NCBI RefSeq assembly: GCF_014205675.1
Contig: NZ_JACIIX010000021.1
Location: 1 to 39,514, forward strand
Source of the DNA: Novispirillum itersonii
GTDB taxonomy: Bacteria > Pseudomonadota > Alphaproteobacteria > Rhodospirillales > Rhodospirillaceae
Length of the DNA stretch: 39,514 bases
Direction: 5' to 3'
Each line of letters starts with the position of its first letter. Within the stretch, counting starts at the first letter, position 1. Positions 25,780-33,676 of this stretch are shown here, piece by piece. Under the pieces are notes generated by a model. The model saw nothing but the letters and a program-made list of their open reading frames with translations. It was not told the DNA's origin and searched no databases. A program made the position numbers and the translations under genes.

Positions 25780-26940
25780 TCAGGCCTCAGTCAGCAGGGC
25801 GATGGTCATGGTCTGGTTGTGCAGGCGGCAGGCCGTTCCGTCCGCCGCCCCGCGCTGCGGATTGATCTCGCCATAGGAATAGAAGCCGGTCACGGTGTGG
25901 GTGTTGCCAAGCACTTCGGCCACCGCCTCAATTTCCTCATCAACCCGGTCGCCCATCACCAGTTTCCGCCCGACACAGCTGATCAGCAGGGCCAGCCCGC
26001 CCTCCGGATCCGCCCCGCCGACCGGATCAGACAGCACCTGAGACGCCGCCTGTTCAGCCCCCAGCACCAACGCATCGGTGCTGGCATGCATCATCCGCAG
26101 ATAATGCCCTGGCGTGACCGCCCCGGCCAGAATCAGGCTTCCGGCTTCCGGATCAATGCCCAGAATGGTGCGGATCAGCCCTTCCGAGGTGGCGTCCGAG
26201 CGGATCATTTCAAACGGGAACAGCAGACCGGACGCCGGAAGGCCTTCAGCATGATCCCCCAGATAGCGGCGGTAAATCTCCAGCGCCGGTTCGTCATCCA
26301 GCGTGTACAGGATATTGCCTTCCGCCTTGGTGATCTGGCGCAGCGGGCCGAACGGCTGCCAGCCCCCATAGGAGCCGGTGCGCACCGCCAGCCGGTCGCC
26401 GTACAGGGCAACTGCGACCACATGGGTGTCCGACAGGCCCGACGGGCCGATCACGAGCGTATGGCGGAACGCCCCATCATCCCCGGCGAGACCGCCGGAC
26501 ACCGGAACTTCCGCCCCCAGCCGCGACACCAGCCCTTCAATCAGGGCGGTCCCGTTGATCTCGGTGCCCCGCCCGAACAGCAGCACCGCCGCCGGGGTCT
26601 GCCCCTCCAGCTGGGCCGCCAGCGCCTCACCGGCGGCGAACGACCCGGCCAGCCCGGTCAGGGGGGCTTCCACCAGACGCACCGCCGTTGAGTCAAAGCG
26701 GATGGCGGTGATCACCATCCCAAAATCCGTGACCCCTTCACCCCCGATCTCACCGGCGGTGGAGCAACCGGTGATCACCGCCCGCGGGGCCGCCGCCCGC
26801 AGCAGATCCAGCCCTTCCGGGCCGGACAGGCAGCGGATGCTGGCAAACACCAGAATCAGGTCAGGATCCAGCGCCTGAAGCGCAGACAGATCCGTTGCCG
26901 GTGTCAGCGGGCCCTTCAGGGTCATCTGGGTGCTGCGCAT
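25780..26940 (-). CDS. FIST-domain sensory protein
   Basis: 386 residues with FIST_N (about 20-220; AVITGCSTAGEIGGEGV) and FIST_C (about 225-370; EGLPASGLLFPFEMI, GFYSYGEINP). FIST domains are thought to bind small ligands such as amino acids. The gene is directly followed by the hybrid kinase and preceded by the HD-GYP regulator, all leftward, suggesting one signalling unit. No signal peptide. Confidence 0.9.
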   Translation of the reverse strand: MRSTQMTLKGPLTPATDLSALQALDPDLILVFASIRCLSGPEGLDLLRAAAPRAVITGCSTAGEIGGEGVTDFGMVITAIRFDSTAVRLVEAPLTGLAGSFAAGEALAAQLEGQTPAAVLLFGRGTEINGTALIEGLVSRLGAEVPVSGGLAGDDGAFRHTLVIGPSGLSDTHVVAVALYGDRLAVRTGSYGGWQPFGPLRQITKAEGNILYTLDDEPALEIYRRYLGDHAEGLPASGLLFPFEMIRSDATSEGLIRTILGIDPEAGSLILAGAVTPGHYLRMMHASTDALVLGAEQAASQVLSDPVGGADPEGGLALLISCVGRKLVMGDRVDEEIEAVAEVLGNTHTVTGFYSYGEINPQRGAADGTACRLHNQTMTIALLTEA

Positions 26941-27015
26941 GCGTTTTCTCTCTTTTGAACCATTCGGGAAACAGAGACGCCTTGCGCCTCAACAGACCGG
27001 GTGGCCATCCACCGG

Positions 27016-28143
27016 TCAGCGGATGTCATCAATCGGCGACCAGACATCATCCTCGTCGGCATAGTGCAGGGCAATCTCGCGGAACCGCTCCTGCAACGTG
27101 ACAAACGCCTCAATGATCGCCGGATCAAAATGGGTACCGCTGCCGTCGCAGATCATCGACACCGCCTTTTCATGCGAAAAAGGCGGCTTATAGACCCGGC
27201 GGCTGATCAGGGCATCGTAGACATCGGCCACCGCCATCAACCGTGCTGACAGGGGAATATCCCGCCCGGCCAGACCGGCGGGATAGCCGCTGCCATCCCA
27301 CTTTTCATGATGATAGTGCGAAATTTCCACCGCATAGCGCAGAAATCCGCTGGGGGTGGCGGCCTGCTCCTTCAGCGCCGCGACCAGTGCCTGCTGGCCC
27401 AGCTCGGCATGGCGCTTCATCACGTCCATTTCTTCGGTGTCCAGCCGCCCCGGCTTCAGCAGGATCGCATCGGGGATCCCCACCTTGCCGATATCATGCA
27501 GCGGGGCGGACTTGAACAGCAGGTCAATCGCCTGATCGTCCAGCTCCGGGGCAAAATCCGGATGGTGGCGCAGATGTTCAGCCAGCGCCCGCACATAGTG
27601 CTGGGTCCGCTTGATGTGATTGCCGGTTTCGTTGTCACGGGTTTCCGCCAGCGACGCCAGCGCCCGGATGGTGATGTCCTGCGTCTGCTCCAGCTCGCGG
27701 GTGCGCTCCCGGATCCGCTCTTCCAGCAGCAGATTTTGATCTTTCAGGGCGCTGCGGGCCTGTTTCAGGGCAAGCTGGGTGCGCACCCGGGCCTGAACCA
27801 CCGGCAGGGAAACCGGCTTGGTGATGTAATCACTGGCCCCGGCGGCAAAGCCGCTGGTCTCATCATGGGCCTGCCCCATGGCACTGACAAAAATGACCGG
27901 AATATCCTGCGTGCGCGGATTCTCTTTCAGGCGGCGGCACACTTCCAGCCCGTCCATCCCCGGCATCATCACATCCAGCAGGATCAGATCCGGCAGGGCA
28001 TCGCCTTCACAGCGGGACAAAGCCTGCGGACCATCCTTGGCAACAACAAGGGAATAATCCGACCGCAGCAGATCCACCAGAACCTTAACGTTGATCGGCT
28101 CGTCATCAACCACAAGAATGCGCGGCCGTTCCGTATCCGCCAT
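27016..28143 (-). CDS. Response regulator with HD-GYP phosphodiesterase domain (RpfG-like)
   Basis: 375 residues. Receiver domain (about 8-122; Asp in LILLDVMMPGMDG), a coiled-coil linker (130-165) and an HD-GYP domain (about 170-365) with HDIGKVGIPD, HAELGQQAL and HHEKWDGSGYPAGLAG, all metal-binding and GYP residues intact. It probably breaks down cyclic di-GMP after phosphorylation. With the FIST protein and the hybrid kinase downstream it makes a plausible FIST-to-kinase-to-c-di-GMP pathway. Confidence 0.93.
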   Translation of the reverse strand: MADTERPRILVVDDEPINVKVLVDLLRSDYSLVVAKDGPQALSRCEGDALPDLILLDVMMPGMDGLEVCRRLKENPRTQDIPVIFVSAMGQAHDETSGFAAGASDYITKPVSLPVVQARVRTQLALKQARSALKDQNLLLEERIRERTRELEQTQDITIRALASLAETRDNETGNHIKRTQHYVRALAEHLRHHPDFAPELDDQAIDLLFKSAPLHDIGKVGIPDAILLKPGRLDTEEMDVMKRHAELGQQALVAALKEQAATPSGFLRYAVEISHYHHEKWDGSGYPAGLAGRDIPLSARLMAVADVYDALISRRVYKPPFSHEKAVSMICDGSGTHFDPAIIEAFVTLQERFREIALHYADEDDVWSPIDDIR

Positions 28144-28426
28144 TTTCCCCCGCCTTCCCCAGTGGCCCTACGCTGTCCGGTATCTGTCAGCCGACAGTAC
28201 CCCCATGACCGCACAGGGAATTCACAACTTCGGGCCATAATGCTGATGCCGGTGAAATCGGGCAATGAGGCAAGAGAACCATATCCTTATCAATTCTCTG
28301 CCTTCTGCAACCAACCGAAAACGGAACATAAAAGGAACATTTTCATTGATCCCCCGGAGCGACTCAGTATGGTGAGAGACTGATTATAGAGAACAAAACA
28401 AGATCACCCCTCACTCCGGTTTCAGC
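28144..28426. promoter_or_regulatory. Divergent promoter region of the HD-GYP and radical-SAM repair genes
   Basis: A 283-bp non-coding gap. It holds the SOS box listed separately and, after it, a possible promoter TTGATC (28346-28351), 16-bp spacer, TATGGT (28368-28373). Another -10-like TATAGA is at 28385. Nothing else is evident. Confidence 0.5.
28324..28338. promoter_or_regulatory. LexA (SOS) box GAAC-N7-GAAC
   Basis: GAAC-ATAAAAG-GAAC is a perfect match to the alphaproteobacterial LexA site GTTC-N7-GTTC (read on the other strand). It is 89 bases before the start of the radical-SAM DNA-repair gene and 8 bases before the best -35 candidate. Confidence 0.7.
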
Positions 28427-29677
28427 ATGGCACAACTGGACACAGCGCAAAAACTCTCCATCCTCGCGGATGCCGCCAAATATGATGCGTCGTGCTCCTC
28501 CTCCGGAGGGAAACGGCGCAGTTCTCTTGGCGGCAAAGGGGTTGGATCAACCACCGGCGGCAGCGGAATCTGTCATGCCTACACGCCGGATGGCCGTTGC
28601 ATCAGTCTGCTCAAGATCCTGCTGACCAACAGCTGTATCTTTGATTGCCATTACTGCATCAACCGCCGGTCATCGAACGTCCGCCGTGCCCGGTTCACCG
28701 CCGCCGAGGTGGTGACCCTGACGCTGGATTTCTACCGCCGCAACTATATCGAGGGGTTGTTTCTGTCCTCGGGGATCATTCATAGCCCTGACTACACGAT
28801 GGAGCAGATCACCGAAGTTGCCCGGTCCCTGCGGGAGGATCATCACTTCCGGGGCTATATCCACCTGAAAACCATCCCCGATGCAGATGCGGACCTCGTC
28901 ACCCGCGCCGGTCTGTACGCAGACCGCGTTTCCATCAATGTGGAACTGCCAACCCGGAGCGGCCTGCACGTTCTGGCCCCGGAGAAATCAGAAACCCGGA
29001 TTGAAACAGCGATGGGGTTTATGCACTCCGCCATCACCGATGGAGCTGATGCGCGCCGCCGCTACCGCCACGCCCCGGCATTTGCTCCGGCCGGGCAGTC
29101 GACCCAGATGATTGTCGGTGCCGATACTGCCAGTGACCGCGATATTGTTTCCCGTGCCGCCGGCCTGTACCGGCGGTTTGACCTGCGGCGGATCTATTAT
29201 TCCGCCTTCAGTCCGATCCCCGACGCCAGTGCGGTTCTGCCCCCCAGCCGCCCGCCCCTGATGCGGGAACACCGGCTGTATCAGTCTGACTGGCTCTTAC
29301 GGTTCTATGCCTTTACCCCGGAAGAGGTGGCGGCTGCCACCGATCCCACCACCGGGATGCTGCCGCTGGACATCGACCCCAAGCTGGCCTGGGCCCTGAA
29401 ATTTCGCGGCCAGTTCCCCGTCGACGTCAACACCGCACCAAAGGAGATGCTGCTGCGGATCCCCGGCCTTGGTCCCCGGGCCGTACAGGCAATTCTTCAG
29501 GCCCGGCGCTGGCGGCGCCTGCGGCTGGAGGATATCGGGCGTCTGACCGTCTCCCTGAAAAAACTCCGTCCCTTCCTGATCGCCGATGACTGGCACCCGG
29601 TGGCCCTGACCGACCGTCAGGACCTCCGGGCGTTGGTGGCACCGCCACCCCGCCAGCTTGATCTGTTTGCGGGGTAA
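28427..29677 (+). CDS. Putative DNA-repair radical SAM protein (UDG-linked family)
   Basis: 416 residues, matching the family of putative DNA modification/repair radical SAM proteins that is linked to uracil-DNA glycosylase. The cluster motif is C70-x3-C74-x2-C77 (CIFDCHYC). The N-terminus has SCSSSGGKRR and the early body has GSGICHAYTPDGRC. Near residues 345-390 is a helix-hairpin-helix (RIPGLGPRAVQAILQARRW), suggesting DNA binding. It is followed 2 bases later by the DUF4130 gene and preceded by a SOS box. The actual reaction of the family is unknown. Confidence 0.88.
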   Translation: MAQLDTAQKLSILADAAKYDASCSSSGGKRRSSLGGKGVGSTTGGSGICHAYTPDGRCISLLKILLTNSCIFDCHYCINRRSSNVRRARFTAAEVVTLTLDFYRRNYIEGLFLSSGIIHSPDYTMEQITEVARSLREDHHFRGYIHLKTIPDADADLVTRAGLYADRVSINVELPTRSGLHVLAPEKSETRIETAMGFMHSAITDGADARRRYRHAPAFAPAGQSTQMIVGADTASDRDIVSRAAGLYRRFDLRRIYYSAFSPIPDASAVLPPSRPPLMREHRLYQSDWLLRFYAFTPEEVAAATDPTTGMLPLDIDPKLAWALKFRGQFPVDVNTAPKEMLLRIPGLGPRAVQAILQARRWRRLRLEDIGRLTVSLKKLRPFLIADDWHPVALTDRQDLRALVAPPPRQLDLFAG

Positions 29678-29679
29678 GC

Positions 29680-30483
29680 ATGCAGGTGGTGCGTCTGAAC
29701 CGCGAGGATGACTATGACGGCTGGCGTGACGCCGCCCGGGCTCTGGCCGCCGAAGAGATTCCGGCATCACAGGTGCTGTGGCAGGTCGGGGACCGGGCCA
29801 CAGACCTATTCGCCGCTACGGCGCTGAGCCGACTACCGGAAAAAACCCTGACGGTGCCCAAAGATTTTCCCGGACTGGCCCACAGCGTGGTCCTGCATCG
29901 CGACCCTCACCGCTTCAGCCTGCTGTACGCGTTTCTGCTGCGGGTCATTCATCAGCCACAGGCCCTCCATGACCGCGCGGACCGGCAGGTGAATGTGCTG
30001 CGGCGGATGCAGCAGAGTGTTGGGCGGGACATTCACAAGATGCATGCCTTTGTCCGCTTCCGGGACCTTCAGGACGGGGACCGCCGCCGCTTTGTTGCGT
30101 GGTTTGAGCCCGAGCACCATATTCTGCGGGCCACAGCGGGGTTTTTCGTCAACCGCTTTGCCAATATGCGGTGGTCAATCCTGACCCCGGACGGCAGCCT
30201 GCATTGGGACACCCGACAACTGTCAGAAGGTCCGCCCGCCGGGAAAAGCGATGCCTCCGGCGATGATCCGGTGGAAGCGGTCTGGACACGTTACTACGCC
30301 GCCACCTTCAACCCGGCCCGGGTTAATCCCCGCGCCATGCTGAAAGAAATGCCGAAGAAATACTGGCACTCCCTGCCGGAGACAGCCCTGATCTCCGGCC
30401 TGATTGCCGGGGCCAACCGGCGGGAGCAGGATATGCTTGCGCCCTTCGCTCCCGGTGAACCTGCCCTGAGCCATTCCCCGTAG
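29680..30483 (+). CDS. DUF4130 protein, radical-SAM-linked DNA metabolism family
   Basis: 267 residues. The conserved stretch QVLWQVG, ARFRDLQDGD-like VRFRDL, AWFEPEHHIL, FFVNRFANMRWSILTPDGSLHWD and MPKKYWHSLPE mark it as the usual partner of the radical SAM protein. In many bacteria this protein carries a C-terminal UdgX-type uracil-DNA glycosylase; here it ends right after the DUF4130 part, and no glycosylase lies downstream. It starts 2 bases after the radical SAM stop and must be co-translated. Confidence 0.87.
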   Translation: MQVVRLNREDDYDGWRDAARALAAEEIPASQVLWQVGDRATDLFAATALSRLPEKTLTVPKDFPGLAHSVVLHRDPHRFSLLYAFLLRVIHQPQALHDRADRQVNVLRRMQQSVGRDIHKMHAFVRFRDLQDGDRRRFVAWFEPEHHILRATAGFFVNRFANMRWSILTPDGSLHWDTRQLSEGPPAGKSDASGDDPVEAVWTRYYAATFNPARVNPRAMLKEMPKKYWHSLPETALISGLIAGANRREQDMLAPFAPGEPALSHSP

Positions 30484-30655
30484 GCTGGAAGATTGCGGGG
30501 AGTTTTAAGCTGCTCTCCGGGGCTGCGTGGAGCCGTTGGTGGTTGAGAAGATGATCCGGCACCCGGCCCGCTTCAGCCGGCAGGCCCGGGCAAAACTGGC
30601 TGCCCTGCTCAGGGTTCATGGCCTCGGGGAGCCCGGAGTGCCTCAAGGCAGCCTT

Positions 30656-32458
30656 TCAATTCGTCCCCTCAACCCAAGCGATATAGGCACCGACATGCAG
30701 CGCCTCCTGCAACATCACCTGTAGCCCGACACGGTCTGCCTCCGCCGCCACAGCATTCTCTGGCCATTTGGCAAGCACCCGCTCAAGCCTGTCCAGATCG
30801 ATCAGGCGGCTGGCGGTCGGCGATCGCCGCAGCCGTTCCAGCTGATCCGGCAGAGTCGGCCGCATCCGGCTAAGATGAGCGAACCATTCCGGATGCTGAT
30901 AGCCGCGCCGCCGGTTCTCCGTAATCATCGCTGGCACGCCAGCGGTGCGCAGCAGACGGCGGGATAGCCAGCGGGTGGTGCCGTCCCGCAGATACTGGTC
31001 CTCCGGAATAGCCAGACAAAATTCGACCAGCCGCAAATCGGCCAGAGGAGCGCTGTTGCCGATGCCCTGAAAGCTGCGCAGACTGTTCATTCCGTCCGGC
31101 CGACGACTGCGGTTACGACAGATGGCGGCAATGCGAAAACGCCGGCTGTCCGGTGACAGAAGGAAGGAAGGGTCGTTCCCGCGCTGACGCAGCCGTTCGG
31201 CCATACCAAACCGCCGCAATGTCTCTTCGCTCAGACCGCAGGCGGGCAGAAGATCCAGCTCACTGAACCGCTTCGCACCCAGGAATGGCCTGACCAGAGA
31301 GTGCCATGCCAGACTGGCCATCCGGCGCGGATGGCCCCGGGATGTCAGCGCCAGTTCACGGGCAAGGCGAAACCAGTGTCCCTGCCGGAGCAGGGTCGGC
31401 AATCCGCGCAACCCGTCCCAGGTCAGGCTGAGATTGCCAACCGCCCCCGTCAGGTAGGAAGTAGCCCCGAGCGCCACAGCCCGGCGGGCGGGTCCGTTCA
31501 GCCAGGTGATATGGGTGGCCATCCGGTAAGGCGCGGCACCGGCGGATGTCAGGGCCCAGTTCTCCGGTGTCCAGTCGGCTTCTGGATGCGGTGGCAGGAA
31601 TTCCGGGCGCAAGCCGGGGAAGGCTGCCGCCAGAGCCTCGACATAGGGGCGTTCATCGGCAATGCCATCGCCCGGTGCCAGAGGCAGCCCTGGCTCGGGA
31701 ACCGCCGTCAGGAAGGGCACAGAAGGCGCATGACGCCGCGCCGACACCGCCAGACAGGCGCTGTCCAGACCGCCGCTGCCCATGATGGCGACCGTCTCCC
31801 CCCGCATCCGATCCGCCACCGCCTGATCAAGCAGTTCGCGGGCCCGGTCAACATAATCCTGATCCGTGCCCAGTTTGATACGACGGTCCGGGTCAAACTG
31901 GTGAAAGACCCGGCACTCGTCGGCGTCGGCGGTCATCAGCACGCAGGTGCCGGGCCGGACCTTGCGGATGCTGCGATAGAACGTCGCCTCATCATCACCG
32001 TAATTCATCGCCAGATGATCGGCGACGAACACTTCATCCACCTCCCGCGGCACACCGGGAAGAGCCAACAAATCGCGCAGACTGGTGGCAAACAGCAAGC
32101 GGTCGCATCCACGCCAGTAATAGACGGTGCGCATGCCCATGGCATCGCCTGCCAGCAACAGCCGACGTTCGTCGCCAAACCACACGGCCAAGGCAAAATC
32201 ACCCAACAGACGGCCGGGGGTTCCGCTCCCCCACTTCTCCACCGCCCGTGCTGCCAATTCCGTGTCAGTCAGGTCATGACCACCGGGAAGATCAAGTGCG
32301 GTGGCCATGGTGCGGCGGTCGTCTAACCGCCCCGCGAAGGCAACCCCCCACTGCCCGCCTCGAACCGGCAGAAAACCCGGTGGCGGATCGCATCTGTCCC
32401 CGAGACCGAAAACGACATGCCCCGAAAATCCGGTCATGCTGCGGCGGAGGCCACCCAT
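30656..32458 (-). CDS. Asparagine-synthetase-like RiPP (lasso) macrolactam synthetase
   Basis: 600 residues. The ATG at 32458 follows GAGGGG by 7 bases and starts 9 bases after the precursor stop. The N-terminal Ntn-type domain (about 8-190) lacks the Cys2 used for glutamine hydrolysis, as in lasso cyclases. The C-terminal domain has the PPi loop SGGLDSACL near residue 226 and later the RSFQGIGNSAPLADLRLVEF segment typical of asparagine synthetase B. In lasso biosynthesis this enzyme adenylates an Asp/Glu side chain and joins it to the N-terminal amine of the core peptide. The size (about 600) is usual for proteobacterial lasso clusters. Confidence 0.85.
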   Translation of the reverse strand: MGGLRRSMTGFSGHVVFGLGDRCDPPPGFLPVRGGQWGVAFAGRLDDRRTMATALDLPGGHDLTDTELAARAVEKWGSGTPGRLLGDFALAVWFGDERRLLLAGDAMGMRTVYYWRGCDRLLFATSLRDLLALPGVPREVDEVFVADHLAMNYGDDEATFYRSIRKVRPGTCVLMTADADECRVFHQFDPDRRIKLGTDQDYVDRARELLDQAVADRMRGETVAIMGSGGLDSACLAVSARRHAPSVPFLTAVPEPGLPLAPGDGIADERPYVEALAAAFPGLRPEFLPPHPEADWTPENWALTSAGAAPYRMATHITWLNGPARRAVALGATSYLTGAVGNLSLTWDGLRGLPTLLRQGHWFRLARELALTSRGHPRRMASLAWHSLVRPFLGAKRFSELDLLPACGLSEETLRRFGMAERLRQRGNDPSFLLSPDSRRFRIAAICRNRSRRPDGMNSLRSFQGIGNSAPLADLRLVEFCLAIPEDQYLRDGTTRWLSRRLLRTAGVPAMITENRRRGYQHPEWFAHLSRMRPTLPDQLERLRRSPTASRLIDLDRLERVLAKWPENAVAAEADRVGLQVMLQEALHVGAYIAWVEGTN

Positions 32459-32467
32459 AAAGGCCCC

Positions 32468-32623
32468 TCAGCTGGTGGAACCGTTGCCATCGGAGCGCGG
32501 CCCCGAGGTCGTCACCGTGCCCGCTTCCACATCCAGAATGGAGTATGCAGGACGATGCCAGACAGGGCGTTCCGCCACTCCATCATCCGGCTCGGTCGTG
32601 GCAGGCTTTTCCTGATTATTCAT
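32468..32623 (-). CDS. Candidate lasso-like RiPP precursor peptide (51 residues)
   Basis: A GGAGAG ribosome site precedes the ATG at 32623; the gene ends 9 bases before the cyclase. It has an acidic N-terminus (EKPATTEPDDG), then RPVWHRPAYSILDVEAGT, which resembles the W/YxxP-x-L-LDV recognition segment of lasso leaders, and a Ser/Gly-rich tail. Applying the rules Thr at -2 and an Asp/Glu at ring position 7-9, the only fit is cleavage after Val37: core TTSGPRSDGNGSTS, ring T1-D8, tail GNGSTS. A Thr at core position 1 would be unusual. The C-terminal Ser is the residue modified by PadeK-like kinases in paeninodin-type lasso peptides, and such a kinase is encoded here. Confidence 0.65.
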   Translation of the reverse strand: MNNQEKPATTEPDDGVAERPVWHRPAYSILDVEAGTVTTSGPRSDGNGSTS

Positions 32624-32654
32624 GGCACTCTCCATCAACGGCATTCAAGATACT

Positions 32655-32668
32655 TATCCTTGGATAAC
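32655..32668. promoter_or_regulatory. Inverted repeat TTATCC-TT-GGATAA before the precursor
   Basis: A perfect 6-bp inverted repeat with 2-bp spacer, 32-45 bases upstream of the precursor start codon, between the 14-bp repeats and the ribosome site. Position and shape suit an operator on the core promoter. Confidence 0.5.
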
Positions 32669-32676
32669 CGTAAATA

Positions 32677-32718
32677 CCAGTGATTTAGGACCGGTGATTT
32701 AGAACCGGTGATTTAGGA
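32677..32718. repeat. Three 14-bp tandem repeats upstream of the precursor gene
   Basis: ACCAGTGATTTAGG, ACCGGTGATTTAGA and ACCGGTGATTTAGG follow each other without gaps (32677, 32691, 32705). They lie 54-95 bases before the precursor start and 74 bases from the sulfotransferase end, so they most likely control the precursor-cyclase operon. Confidence 0.8.
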
Positions 32719-32750
32719 ATTAAACAGAGGCCGCCGGAGAATGGCAACCC

Positions 32751-32787
32751 CGGAGCGATGACCTCCGGTCCGGGAGTAAACCGGACG
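32751..32787 (-). terminator. Two stem-loops after the sulfotransferase gene
   Basis: CCGGAG/CTCCGG (32751-32769) and GTCCGG/CCGGAC (32769-32787) form two adjoining 6-bp stems just after the sulfotransferase stop. There is no T run, so they may attenuate rather than end the upstream transcript before the precursor promoter. Confidence 0.35.
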
Positions 32788-32791
32788 GTAT

Positions 32792-33676
32792 TCAGGCATA
32801 CCTCTCGGGATCCGTGCCACTATCCCCACAATCATAGCCGAGCCACCGCATCACCGGACCATGATCGGCCAGAATACGCGCAGCCTGCGCCTGTGCCAAA
32901 ACCCCGCGCCAGCTGCCAGCCCGGCCCTGCCGGAAGAAGGGTGCTGTCGAACCGGCCTGCCGTTCCCTGAAGCCCTGCACCTGTTCCTGAGCCTGTAACC
33001 GTCCGAACCGTGTGGCATCTACGACTCTGGCGACACTGGCGCTGTCATGGGCGATCCTCAGATGGTCGGCCACCAGTCGCAGGCTCCATGCCGGATCGGC
33101 CAGCAGATCCTCGTACCGCAGCAGGAGCACCGGGATGTCCCGCTGATTCAGCCAGGACAGCACATGGCCCGACCAGGTGCCAAGCGGCTGTGCCAGATGT
33201 TTTCGGTGCCGGTCGCCCGCAGCCGACAGGGTCGCCGCCGGGTCCGCCATCGTGGCAATGGTTTCATCCGGCGTCGTGCCCCGGTGATGGGCAAAGGAAA
33301 CGGCGACGTCGCGGGGGTCACGCACCAAATAAACAGCCCCCCGACTGACCGAAGAAGGAAAGACCGCTTCACCACCGGGGACATGCCAGTACCGGTCATG
33401 AACCTTGCGCAGGATCAGGCCCTCCCCCGTCTCGGCGGCGATGGCGCGGTTCAGTGCTGGCTGTGCCGCTATCCGTTCGTCAGGAAACAGTTCACCGGAC
33501 GGCACCACCAGCAACTCGTCAAACTCACTCTGGCTGGCAGTGCCCACCTCGTTGCCGAGACCGTTGATATCAATGGGCTGACCGCCCCCTATCAAGCCCA
33601 AAAGCATCAGGCGCAGCCATGTATTCCCTGATTTCGGATACGATACAATCCAGCCGATTGCCGCCCCGTCAGCCAC
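32792..33676 (-). CDS. Sulfotransferase (PAPS-dependent), probable RiPP tailoring enzyme
   Basis: 294 residues from the GTG at 33676, which has GGAG 9 bases before it and overlaps the end of the kinase gene by 8 bases. The alternative ATG at 33742 would overlap the upstream gene by 74 bases. The PAPS-binding loop YPKSGNTWLR lies near the N-terminus, and VYLVRDPRDVAVSFAHH provides the 3'-phosphate site. It would move a sulfate to a hydroxyl group (Ser/Thr, Tyr, or a hydroxylated residue). Its place inside the cluster suggests the peptide is the substrate. Confidence 0.8.
   Translation of the reverse strand: MADGAAIGWIVSYPKSGNTWLRLMLLGLIGGGQPIDINGLGNEVGTASQSEFDELLVVPSGELFPDERIAAQPALNRAIAAETGEGLILRKVHDRYWHVPGGEAVFPSSVSRGAVYLVRDPRDVAVSFAHHRGTTPDETIATMADPAATLSAAGDRHRKHLAQPLGTWSGHVLSWLNQRDIPVLLLRYEDLLADPAWSLRLVADHLRIAHDSASVARVVDATRFGRLQAQEQVQGFRERQAGSTAPFFRQGRAGSWRGVLAQAQAARILADHGPVMRWLGYDCGDSGTDPERYA

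Noticed and set aside
21650-25876. Long rightward open frames (646 and 658 residues) opposite the hybrid kinase
   Set aside because: Antisense shadows of a well-supported kinase; products are Arg/Gln/Pro-rich and match nothing.
30527-30724. 65-residue frame after the DUF4130 gene as a glycosylase remnant
   Set aside because: It has none of the uracil-DNA glycosylase motifs and overlaps the end of the cyclase gene.
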